64,000 bases of DNA from Noviherbaspirillum autotrophicum (lineage in GTDB: Bacteria; Pseudomonadota; Gammaproteobacteria; Burkholderiales; Burkholderiaceae_D): NCBI RefSeq assembly GCF_000818395.1, contig NZ_JWJG01000028.1:2711195-2775194 (forward strand). The letters run 5' to 3'. The notes below the pieces were generated by a model. The model did not search any database, was not told the DNA's origin, and saw nothing but the letters and a program-made list of their open reading frames with translations. Position 1 is the first letter of the stretch. Each line of letters begins with the position of its first letter. Made by a program: the position numbers and the translations under genes. This document shows, one piece after another, positions 9,487 through 17,286 of the stretch.

Positions 9487-10039
9487 TGGGAATCTCCTTG
9501 AAGGTATTGAGGTGCACTCGCCCGCCCGTATAGGCAAACTGGGCCAGGTAGGACTTGGTGTCGGTGGTCGTGTCCTGGCCGTTGACTTGCGTGCGCAGCC
9601 GGCCGACCAGAACGACGGATTGGTTGTCTTCATTCGGAATCAGCTGCTTTGGCGCGAAGAAGGTGCTGGCATTCATGCGCTTTAAGCGCTCCGCTTCCAG
9701 GTCTTGCCTGGTTTTCATGGCGCCGCTCTGGTCCGGCGGCACAAAGGACAGCAGGATGTCCTTCTTCCAGTCGATCGACTCGGGCGACACGTCGAGGATC
9801 AGCCAGCCGACAAAGGCACCCATCTGTTCCAGATATTCCTTGCTGACGCGATCCTTGGTAACCCAGAAACTCTTGTCGATCGACGGCGGCACCACCACCG
9901 TACGCTCGCTGCCCCACTGCTTGAGGATGATGACCAGTGCCAGAATGAGGGTGAAGACGAGGCCGGCGACCGCGAGGCCCAGACTGCGGTTACGGCTGCG
10001 CAAGTCCCGGATGTCATTGGAAAACTTATCGTGATTCAT
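9431..10039 (-). CDS. traE: TraE, pilus assembly protein
   Basis: 202 residues with one membrane helix (about 22-42) and a periplasmic domain containing FWVTKDRVSKEYLEQM and FLSFVPPD-like blocks typical of TraE (VirB5/VirB8-like role in F-type systems). It overlaps the start of traK by 56 bases and follows traL by about 18 bases, the standard traL-traE-traK order. Confidence 0.93.
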   Translation of the reverse strand: MNHDKFSNDIRDLRSRNRSLGLAVAGLVFTLILALVIILKQWGSERTVVVPPSIDKSFWVTKDRVSKEYLEQMGAFVGWLILDVSPESIDWKKDILLSFVPPDQSGAMKTRQDLEAERLKRMNASTFFAPKQLIPNEDNQSVVLVGRLRTQVNGQDTTTDTKSYLAQFAYTGGRVHLNTFKEIPNVQQTPAPALAVGSSATR

Positions 10040-10057
10040 CGATTGCCTCCATCGCCC

Positions 10058-10357
10058 TTAACCGATCATGCGGCGGACGTGCGACGGCGGTGTCGCCTGC
10101 ATCGACGTCATGGGGGTGGTGGGCAAGTGCCAGTACAGCCAGTGGACGGCAAAGGCCGGGTGCTTGTCGGCCTTGATCCTGGACAGCCAGCGGCTGGTGG
10201 AAATGCCGGCGGCCATGACGACCGTGAAGGCCAGCTTCGAGCCGGACAAGTACCCGACGAAGAAGCAGAAGAGGATGGGGGAGGCCACGTCGGCATCCCA
10301 AAACCCGATCTTCCATTGGTCGTCCAGCCGGCGCGGAATATAGGTGTCTGCTTTCAT
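10058..10357 (-). CDS. traL: TraL, small membrane protein
   Basis: 99 residues. The N-terminus IPRRLDDQWK is a TraL signature, followed by two hydrophobic segments (about 27-45 and 45-60) and an HWLYWHLP motif near the C-terminus. TraL is the VirB3-like inner-membrane component. It lies between the pilin gene and traE in the canonical order. Confidence 0.93.
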   Translation of the reverse strand: MKADTYIPRRLDDQWKIGFWDADVASPILFCFFVGYLSGSKLAFTVVMAAGISTSRWLSRIKADKHPAFAVHWLYWHLPTTPMTSMQATPPSHVRRMIG

Positions 10358-10390
10358 CCGTCCTCTCCCAGGTCGTACATTGAAATGGCT

Positions 10391-10732
10391 TCAGACCACC
10401 GCGCCCATGATGGCGCCGGCGATCACCAGGCCGACCGCAGCGAAGATCGCCACCCCGACGTAGAACAGCACCGGCCCGAAATTACGCAGCGCGGACAGTG
10501 AGATCAGCGCCACCACGAAGCCGACAAAGCCAACTAGCGCCTTGACCGACGGGCCGAGGGCAGCGAGTTGGGCCAGCGCCGAGGTCATGGGGCCGGTAAT
10601 GCCGGTGAAGGCGACGAGATCGAGCGCGTAGGACGGGAACGCCATACCCAGCCCGGTTGCCAGCAGCACGAACAGCGAGACGACCAGGCCCTTGCGGGAT
10701 GCAGCGATGGTGTTGATGGAAACAGCGTTCAT
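10391..10732 (-). CDS. traA: TraA-like conjugative pilin
   Basis: 113 residues with a long leader (cleavage near PSYA, about residue 36) and a mature part of roughly 75 residues made of two strongly hydrophobic helices separated by a short loop (SALRNFGP), ending in GAIMGAVV. This is the architecture of F-type and related pilins. The ATG at 10732 has an excellent AGGAGG site and overlaps the stop of the preceding small gene (ATGA). It is the most likely substrate of the S26 peptidase encoded at 2324-2917. Confidence 0.85.
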   Translation of the reverse strand: MNAVSINTIAASRKGLVVSLFVLLATGLGMAFPSYALDLVAFTGITGPMTSALAQLAALGPSVKALVGFVGFVVALISLSALRNFGPVLFYVGVAIFAAVGLVIAGAIMGAVV

Positions 10733-11066
10733 GAATTCCTCCTTTGTGTGAATGAAAAACAAGGTTGGTGAAAATGCGGATTGCGACCTGCGACGGCGCG
10801 TTTCACGATCTCTTCCCGCCTCAGGCCCAGCGCCATCTGAATGCATGCGTTGCTCAGATAGGACAGGCCCAGGGCAGGATCGACCATGGATTTCTGAATG
10901 GCCCGCAGCCGCTGCACGCTGTCCTGCCGCGCGATGGCCGCCTCGCCATCCGGGGCGGACCCGCTTTTTTGCTCTGCGGGGATGTCGGCATCGGCGACGA
11001 CTCTCCTTCTGGGGAAGAGGGCATCGTCGCCTTTGCACGGGGAAAGAGGAGGTCATTGGATTGCAT
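10729..11066 (-). pseudogene. Small gene before traA, read in two frames across an A6 run
   Basis: From an ATG at 11066 one frame runs through an Ala/Pro/Ser-rich N-terminus; a second frame continues with a well-formed helical region (RLRAIQKSMVDPALG, ALGLRREEIVKRAV) and ends with a TGA that overlaps the traA ATG by four bases. The frames join cleanly at six A residues on the minus strand (10965-10970) by a -1 step, giving about 112 residues. It may be a real frameshift mutation, a sequencing error in a homopolymer or a programmed shift. Alternatively the gene starts at the GTG at 10917 (62 residues). The family is not recognised. Confidence 0.42.
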
Positions 11067-11074
11067 GACAGGGA

Positions 11075-11767
11075 TCAGCCTTGATAGGTGAAAACGACCT
11101 CGACACGCCGGTTCGCCTGCCGGCCTTGTGGCGTGTCGTTGTTGGACAGGAAGCAGCACGAGCCTTTTGCGTCGATCGCGATGACGGCGTTGGCGTTTTT
11201 CATGCGGCGGCGCAGGTAATCGCGCACCTGCAGGGCACGTGCGAGGGCGATGGTGCGGTTCGCCTGGGTGGGGCCCACGTTGTCAGTGCGGCCCTGGATG
11301 GTGATCTTCCTGGCCTGACGTGCGGCTGGCAGCATCCTATCAAGCGCCAGCCGTGCCTTGGCATCGAGGGTCGATGCGCCCGATGAAAACTGCAGCAGCA
11401 GGCGAGCTCCTTGTGAGGGCGATGTTGCCGCCGGCACGACCGGTGTGGACGCAGGAGCCGGTGGCATGGTGCTGTGGTCCGACGGGAGCATGGCCGGTTT
11501 GGTCGCCACGGACCAACCTGGCTCGGATGACGCCATGGTTTTCGGCGTCACGCGCGGACACGCCGGATCGGTACATAGCCCGTAGGATGCTTGCCTGCCA
11601 AAGTCGAGCTGAGCAATGCGCAGGGCATGGCCTGGCTGTCGGGGCAGAGCGGGCATGGTCTGTTGCGCGCCGAAGCGAAACGCTGGCAGGCTGCAGGAGG
11701 CGGTCAGCAAGGTGGTGCTGACGGTGGCGCAAATCAGTCCCAGCACGGAGACCAAGAAGGTTTTCAT
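11075..11767 (-). CDS. OmpA-domain lipoprotein
   Basis: 230 residues. A lipobox-like leader (LLTASC) is followed by a Pro/Ser linker and a C-terminal OmpA-like peptidoglycan-binding domain: LLLQFSSGASTL, ITIQGRTDNVG, AQVRDYL-like helix and the terminal ANRRVEVVF. It is probably anchored in the outer membrane and attaches the transfer apparatus or mating junction to the cell wall. The start is the ATG at 11767, which overlaps the stop of the lytic transglycosylase gene. Confidence 0.85.
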   Translation of the reverse strand: MKTFLVSVLGLICATVSTTLLTASCSLPAFRFGAQQTMPALPRQPGHALRIAQLDFGRQASYGLCTDPACPRVTPKTMASSEPGWSVATKPAMLPSDHSTMPPAPASTPVVPAATSPSQGARLLLQFSSGASTLDAKARLALDRMLPAARQARKITIQGRTDNVGPTQANRTIALARALQVRDYLRRRMKNANAVIAIDAKGSCCFLSNNDTPQGRQANRRVEVVFTYQG

Positions 11768-12303
11768 GGCGCCACCCCCGCGGAGAGGAGGACTGGGTGC
11801 GGCGTGAAGACTGCGCGCATATCGGCGGAGGTCTTGGAGGCATGGCTCGGGGCTGACTGTCCTGCGAGGCGGCGATAGACACGCCAAGCATAGGCGCTGC
11901 GTGCGCGCTGGCAGTGTTCGCCCTTGAGCTGCGAGCACGCGGCGTTGTAGGCGCCGACCGCTTCCCAGCTGACCCCGTAGCGTGCAAACTGCTGAGATAG
12001 CAGCCATGCCGCGACAGAGATATTGGTGCAGGCGTCATACAGGTCGGCCTCCCTGATGCCGAAGCGGGCCAGGGCACCCAGATGCGAACTATTGATCTGC
12101 ATGAGCCCGATGTCGTAGCTGCGGGTACGCCGCAGGTGGCTGCGGTTGACGGCCAGTGGATTGAGGCCGGATTCAACTTGCGCCATTGCATAGAGCAACT
12201 GGGGCGATACGCCGTAGCGCTGACCGGCATCGTTCCAGCAATCAAAGGCGGAACACGGCACGGCAATCAGCACGAACAGGGTGGGTAGGGCAATATGTCG
12301 CAT
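11764..12303 (-). CDS. Lytic transglycosylase of the transfer operon
   Basis: 179 residues with a signal peptide (CSA) and an SLT domain. The catalytic Glu is in AMAQVESGLNP (about residue 44), followed by IGLMQIN, the second SLT motif, and a GAYNAAC block. Enzymes of this VirB1-like group open peptidoglycan locally for the pilus apparatus. It overlaps the OmpA-like gene by four bases. The C-terminal 30 residues lack clear structure. Confidence 0.9.
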   Translation of the reverse strand: MRHIALPTLFVLIAVPCSAFDCWNDAGQRYGVSPQLLYAMAQVESGLNPLAVNRSHLRRTRSYDIGLMQINSSHLGALARFGIREADLYDACTNISVAAWLLSQQFARYGVSWEAVGAYNAACSQLKGEHCQRARSAYAWRVYRRLAGQSAPSHASKTSADMRAVFTPHPVLLSAGVAP

Positions 12304-12459
12304 AGCTCACATGAACAAACCAAGGATTCATCGACACCGACGAGCGATGACGAAGGGGGTAACCGCAAGGCGGTCTGGTCAGTCGGGTAAGCCGGGCGAG
12401 GGGGCCGAGGCAGGGTGCGCTACGGGGTGTGCTGCTGGTGACAACAACGAACGGCAGCG

Positions 12460-12969
12460 TTACTGAGTCAACGGTTCAGTGTGACATCGTTGGGCACCAC
12501 GTTCGGCGGTATTGCGGCGCGCCTGCTCGAAGATCCGCAGTGTCGTCCCTTGTCCTCTACTGACCAAGGTGATGCAGGCGGTCGTAAAGTGGTCCAGCTT
12601 GAATTGCGGATGGGGATGGCGGTTCGCCGGCGAGCGCTGCAGGTCGAGCAAAAGCCGGTACTGCGGCATCCACATCTCTTCCTGCCGGCGCAGGCTATCG
12701 GGGTCGCGCAAAATCATTTCGGTGTGCAGGTAATTGAAAATGTGCCTGGCCGGTTCCGGTTCGTTAAACACCAGCGACACGCATGCACTGATCAGGTCCG
12801 GCAAGCGAAACTTTGGTGAGCAGTTCTCGGCGCTCTGATACAGCGACTGGAGAAACGCATATTCGTCGATCCACACGCGCGTGCCGATCGTGTCGTCGTT
12901 GCGGTTCGAGGCGAGTGGATGCGTAGTGTATGACATGGCCGGTCGGTTAAGCGTTACTTGGGCAGACAT
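12460..12969 (-). CDS. Hypothetical protein, first gene of the tra operon
   Basis: 169 residues from the ATG at 12969, which has a GGGGGTG ribosome site; the frame is open further upstream but without a ribosome site. It is soluble with no membrane helix and seems to contain two similar halves: LPDLISACVSLV...ARHIFNYLHTEM and LDHFTTACITLV...TLRIFEQARRN, which look like an internal repeat. I do not recognise the family. It is likely the first gene of the long transfer operon, so it may be regulatory or structural for the element. Confidence 0.7.
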   Translation of the reverse strand: MSAQVTLNRPAMSYTTHPLASNRNDDTIGTRVWIDEYAFLQSLYQSAENCSPKFRLPDLISACVSLVFNEPEPARHIFNYLHTEMILRDPDSLRRQEEMWMPQYRLLLDLQRSPANRHPHPQFKLDHFTTACITLVSRGQGTTLRIFEQARRNTAERGAQRCHTEPLTQ

Positions 12970-13060
12970 TGGACACCCCCTGAGAAACACAACAAAAAAT
13001 ATAGCGTCGATGGAGGTAGCATACCGAGGCCGCCAGCGCATGGCTCGCCAAAATTGGGAC
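12970..13060 (-). promoter_or_regulatory. Putative activator-dependent promoter of the tra operon
   Basis: On the minus strand a TATATT -10 candidate lies at 13004-12999, with a poor -35 (TCGGTA, 13027-13022) at 17 bases. About 20 bases further up is an imperfect dyad GTCCCAATTTTGGC (13060-13047). A weak -35 with an upstream dyad is what an FlhDC/SetCD/AcaCD-type activator would use. This is inferred from spacing only; the binding consensus was not computed. Confidence 0.4.
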
Positions 13061-13313
13061 GGTTTTTACGGGCTTTCGGAATTAGCGCAGATCGGTGCAT
13101 GCGCACAGTCATGGCGCCGTACCGTGGGATTCGTCCCGTAAGCGGCAGAGCGCAGATGGCGCCCCGTGCGACAGCAAGCGCGGGATTGGCTTCGAGGTGA
13201 CAAACGTCCGTGAGGGACATGCCCAGGATCTTCGTCCTGCCCCCATGCGCTATTTGCGCACTGGCCGGATGCCGCCGGCTCCTCGCGGAGCCGCCTTTTC
13301 TAAGGAGGGCTCA

Positions 13314-13400
13314 ATGACGACACTGCTCGCTGCTGGCGTGCTGATTTCGCCGATCCTTTCCAATCCGGCTTTGGCGCGACCGCACCACAGAACAAGATGA
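13314..13400 (+). CDS. Possible 28-residue signal-peptide-like protein
   Basis: An ATG preceded by a strong AAGGAGGG ribosome site encodes a signal-peptide-like sequence (MTTLLAAGVLISPILSNPALA) followed by only seven residues (RPHHRTR). A GC-rich hairpin (GGCTCC/GGAGCC, near 13277-13292) lies just upstream. The adjacent frame from 13397 is open to 13633, so a frameshift of a longer exported protein is possible. Its orientation is opposite to the transfer genes. Confidence 0.3.
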   Translation: MTTLLAAGVLISPILSNPALARPHHRTR

Positions 13401-13741
13401 CGGCCTGGCATACGGATGCTGGCAGCACCAAGGCGATGGGCCAAAGTATTCATGAAGAAGTGCCTTCCAAGCATGCCAGGTTAAGGCCTGGGCAGCACGG
13501 GACGCTCATGCCATTCGTTTCGCATGCCCGACGCGCCGCCGCTTGCTGGCAGCACGCGAAATCGTATTCAGACGGCAGAGCCGCGCGCGTTCCCGCGATG
13601 GATGCAGCGGACGTGGTATTTGCAGGGGGATGAACGGTATGCGTTTCAAGAATATCTGCTATTCGGACAATAAAGCGGCCGAATTCAACGCAGTCACGTA
13701 TGATGGATTCTGTCTCCTCCAACTCTCCTTGAATTGGATTT

Positions 13742-13776
13742 CAACCCGCTACCGCAAGGCTAGCGGGTTTTTTTTC
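13742..13776 (+). terminator. Intrinsic terminator, + strand
   Basis: CCCGCTA and TAGCGGG form a 7-bp stem around a short loop, followed by a run of eight T. It is a well-formed Rho-independent terminator on the + strand, yet no clear + strand gene precedes it. It may end the small transcript that would start upstream of 13314. Confidence 0.7.
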
Positions 13777-14740
13777 GCGTAAAGGATGTTGATTCGTTGC
13801 TGGAAAAAAGCCGTGTCGGAAGAATCTTGGGCGCACCTCCTTGTACGTGCCAACAATGCGGCAGCCTGCGAGCAGGGCTCATCGCAAATGTGCGAGCTTA
13901 CACGGAGCGGGAAAACATCCGTCATTCCTGCCTCGATGCTGCGGCATGACCACCGACACCCTGGCGAAACGCCCCCTTTCAAGCCTGCTGACTGCATGCC
14001 CGATATCGTCACGGAGGCGGCAGTGCCTGTGTGAAGGTTGCGCCTTGGATGCCATAGAGCGAGGCGGAACAGCTTGCGCGCGATAGTTGATGGGCACCAG
14101 GTGGTCGAGTAGGCCCGCTGCATCATCGCGCATGAGTCTGTAGAACTTCGGTGGAATCATGTACAACTCGTCGGGGTCAGCACAGTGGGGGACACGCTGC
14201 GGAAGCGGACAGACTGGATTTGACTTCGCCATCCAGTCTGGCGAGCTCCATGGTGGCCGTGTTTTCTTTGGTTTTGTGCTTAGTCCCCGCGACAAGTGCC
14301 CGAAAAATGAGGGCAGATCACAGCTCGCCGAGCGCGCCGCGATTAGCCTCGAAACTTGGCCCTATCAGTAGCTGGTGCACTTCGCCGCCGGGAACCATGT
14401 GTTCATGCGTGAACACATCCCACGACGTGAGGTGGTTTGCCATTCTGCGGTTGTAGCGCCTTGAATTCTTCTAAGCGGTTTGTGCGCTGACTGTTGTTCA
14501 AGGTGATATTCCACTGCGGCTGAATGGGTGCTGGTGACACTCAAGAAGCGCTGGCCATGGGCGACGCACCTGTTTGCCGGTCCCGCATAGGACAAGCGCC
14601 GACTGCTGGATGATGCAACGGTGTCGGCTGGTACATGACTCTGAGCGTCGCATCGATGTCTCTACCGACATAATGTACGTCGCCATGGGCGGCCTGCTGC
14701 TCAAGCGCTGAGTCGAGAAAAACTAGTTTTCAAACAGGTG

Positions 14741-15370
14741 TTAGCCGCGCACATGAAAATGCGCCAGTGCGAGGCCGGCGAACATGCCGATCCCTGCCGG
14801 CGCCAACACAAGAATCAGCGGATGCAGGGTGACCGGGATAACGAACGCCACGATGGTACTGCATGCGATCACCATTGCCATGGACGCAGACAGGGCGTAC
14901 TTCTCCGGATTGTGCTGCAAAAACTCTTTGCTCTTGATGAGCCGCCGCATGGCCCCATCGAACACGGCGGCGAGAACGAAGACCAGCAGGCAGGGAAGCC
15001 ACTGCGCAAATACGGAAAACCGATAAGTGGCGAGCGCGAACAGCGCATCGAGCGATCTGAAGTATTGATTGGCCGTCAGGCGTGTACTCACTTGTGCCAT
15101 GTGCGTGGCAACCACGGTGTCGATTTGCCCCGACGCTTGCGCTGCAGTGAATGCACGGGGAATCAGTGATGCTTGCTGGCTTTCCTCGTGGAGATCGAGC
15201 ATGCGTGACAGGATCTGTAATGCATGCTGGTGGCCCCACACATCGGTATTGAGGGCGTGTTCGATGCGCAGTTGGCTAAGAAAATGCGGCGGCGGATAGG
15301 CGGCCGGCAGATACAGGACCGCGATCAATACCACGACTAGGGACACGGCAGAAGCGATCCGAATGATCAT
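14741..15370 (-). CDS. DUF4400 membrane protein of integrating conjugative elements (TraJ-like)
   Basis: 209 residues with an N-terminal helix (about 5-23), a periplasmic helical segment, then a block of two to three helices (about 125-205). It matches the DUF4400/PFL_4697-type protein found after traD in SXT/R391-like and related elements. The function is unknown; it may help the coupling protein. The ATG at 15370 overlaps the traD stop by four bases (ATGA), and the long upstream frame inside traD is only an antisense-free extension without a start signal. Confidence 0.85.
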   Translation of the reverse strand: MIIRIASAVSLVVVLIAVLYLPAAYPPPHFLSQLRIEHALNTDVWGHQHALQILSRMLDLHEESQQASLIPRAFTAAQASGQIDTVVATHMAQVSTRLTANQYFRSLDALFALATYRFSVFAQWLPCLLVFVLAAVFDGAMRRLIKSKEFLQHNPEKYALSASMAMVIACSTIVAFVIPVTLHPLILVLAPAGIGMFAGLALAHFHVRG

Positions 15371-17286
15371 TGCGGCCGCTCCTGCCTCTCGTCCCGGGAG
15401 GGGCGATCGTAATCCGGATCGAGCAGCGGGAAGCGGCCTTTGATCAAGCGCCCGCCGGACACCGATGCAAAATACTGCAGATTCGGTAGCTTGCCGAGGA
15501 TGTCTGCGGGAACCGTTTCCTCGAAGCTCTCGGCGACCTGGGTTGAGTGGACAGAAGTGAAGTCGCCGAGATGGGCATCGGCCGCATGGTTCAACCCGAC
15601 GCGCATCGTATGGATGGCCGTTTTGCCGAAGGTCTCGACAATAAAATCCTGGGTCGGGCGATCCTTGGAGCGCAACGCGATCACATTGTTGAGGTTGCCC
15701 AGTGCCATGCGTGCGGCGACTTCGCTGCCCAGCCTCCTGGCCAGGTCGGCTAACGTCTGCATCGCGCAAGTGGTCTGGATGCCCCCTTCCGCGCCCTTGT
15801 TGAGTATTTCGATTAAGGGCTGGTTGATCACGTTCGACACTTCATCGACGAACAGGGAAATGCGGCGGTAGCCGCCCAGGTTGTAGCGCATGCCGGCGCG
15901 CGCAGCCAAGTCTGCTAGGCCGAGCGCCCCGATGGCGGATGCAACCGACGGATCGGGCAGGGCATCCAGGCACATGTACAGCACATGGCCGGCACGCTCG
16001 ATCTTTTCGAAATTCATCATCGGGCGCAGGTCATCGGCGTCGAAGGGATCCGGTGACAGGCTCTTGCCGAGATCGCCGGAAGTCAGCATCGACAGGATCG
16101 GCAGCAGGTTCGCGGTGATCTTCTGGTAATGCTCGCGGTTATGGCGGAAGGTGCGCACCTGCGAATCGATGACCTTGTTGCGCTGAACTTGCGGCACGTG
16201 GTGCTCGTAGAACGCAACGAAAGCGAGCAAGTCATTGCTGGCCGACTCGGACGGGCGCCGGATGGTGCCGCGTGCGGCGCTGTCCAGGAGGCGGCGCATC
16301 TCTGCGCACTCGCGCCATGACGGCCCCAGGGTGGCATCGAAGAAGCGCCGTAGCGACGCTTCCAGCACCGGGTCGATGCCGCCTTCAATGTAGCGGGTGA
16401 GCTTGACCAGATTCGGCCGGTCTTCGAGATCGACCAACCCCTGCACCACGACATTGATGGCGTCCCAGCCGAACGACGAGAATGCGCCAGCGGTGTCGGG
16501 CGGCATAATCGATTGGATGCGGGACGCAATTTCCGTCGGCTTTTGCCAGTTGAACGTGAAGTCCAGGCGGACCCCGGTTTCCGGGAACGCCGGGTGGAAC
16601 CACTGGAAGGTATCGGGCGGGCGGTAGTCGTCGCAGGCACGTCGCACGATCCGCTGCAGGCGCTTGGAATTTTTCGGGTCGATGATCACGACCACGTCCT
16701 GACGCCGGATCGCTTGCGTGATGAGGTTGCCCAGCACCACACCCTTGCCCGCTTGCGTAGTGCCGACCAGGAGCGTCCCACCCTCGAAATTCTGCAATGG
16801 CCGGTAAAGCGCCTGTTCACACGGTTCGACGCCATGGATATACGGCAGGCCGATTTCAGCGTCCGGTTGCGGATGGACGGCATGGCCGCGCAGGCGCAGT
16901 AGCCACGGGGGCGCCAGGTAGTCGCGATAGTTGACCTTGGCCAATTCGTACAAGCGCTGCGAATGTACAGGTTGCCATACAAATCCGAACCCGAGGAATA
17001 CCTGCGATAGGTCGGTCGTGAGGTCGGCAAGTCGCCCGGTGGTGATCATTTCCATCGCCTTACCGGACAATGCCGCACGGAGCGTCAGGACATGCATGGC
17101 TTGGTGCAGGCGAAGCAGAGCCATCGTCGTACATGCCACCACGAGCGGGATGCCCAGCAGAGTTGGCATCGTGTGCCGCAGTGTCATGACGGCATAGAAC
17201 ACCAGCGCACCCAGCCAAGCCGCGGCGGCAAACAATTCGTCCACCCGGCGCCAGGGCATTTCATAGCGGCGCACGAGCATCATCAT
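15367..17286 (-). CDS. traD: Conjugative coupling factor TraD
   Basis: 639 residues. Two N-terminal membrane helices (about 20-40 and 45-65) are followed by a P-loop GTTQAGKG (about 175-182) and a Walker B-like ISLFVDEVSN (near 475). This is the SXT/TOL-type TraD that brings the relaxase-DNA complex to the secretion channel. It overlaps the end of traI by 26 bases and is coupled to the DUF4400 gene. Confidence 0.95.
   Translation of the reverse strand: MMMLVRRYEMPWRRVDELFAAAAWLGALVFYAVMTLRHTMPTLLGIPLVVACTTMALLRLHQAMHVLTLRAALSGKAMEMITTGRLADLTTDLSQVFLGFGFVWQPVHSQRLYELAKVNYRDYLAPPWLLRLRGHAVHPQPDAEIGLPYIHGVEPCEQALYRPLQNFEGGTLLVGTTQAGKGVVLGNLITQAIRRQDVVVIIDPKNSKRLQRIVRRACDDYRPPDTFQWFHPAFPETGVRLDFTFNWQKPTEIASRIQSIMPPDTAGAFSSFGWDAINVVVQGLVDLEDRPNLVKLTRYIEGGIDPVLEASLRRFFDATLGPSWRECAEMRRLLDSAARGTIRRPSESASNDLLAFVAFYEHHVPQVQRNKVIDSQVRTFRHNREHYQKITANLLPILSMLTSGDLGKSLSPDPFDADDLRPMMNFEKIERAGHVLYMCLDALPDPSVASAIGALGLADLAARAGMRYNLGGYRRISLFVDEVSNVINQPLIEILNKGAEGGIQTTCAMQTLADLARRLGSEVAARMALGNLNNVIALRSKDRPTQDFIVETFGKTAIHTMRVGLNHAADAHLGDFTSVHSTQVAESFEETVPADILGKLPNLQYFASVSGGRLIKGRFPLLDPDYDRPSRDERQERPQ

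Larger units (their letters stand above)
13061..14740. other. Gene-poor stretch between the relaxase and tra operons
   Basis: No convincing full gene. It contains a small signal-peptide-like frame at 13314-13400, a + strand intrinsic terminator near 13743-13775, and on the minus strand broken coding-like pieces around 13880-14300 (for example a stretch with PPKFYRLMRDDAAGLLDHLVP) and 14500-14710 (HYVGRDIDATLRVMYQP). The pieces lie in different frames with stops between them, so they look like remnants of one or more lost genes, possibly transposases. An oriT could also sit here but no nick-site motif was recognised. Confidence 0.45.
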
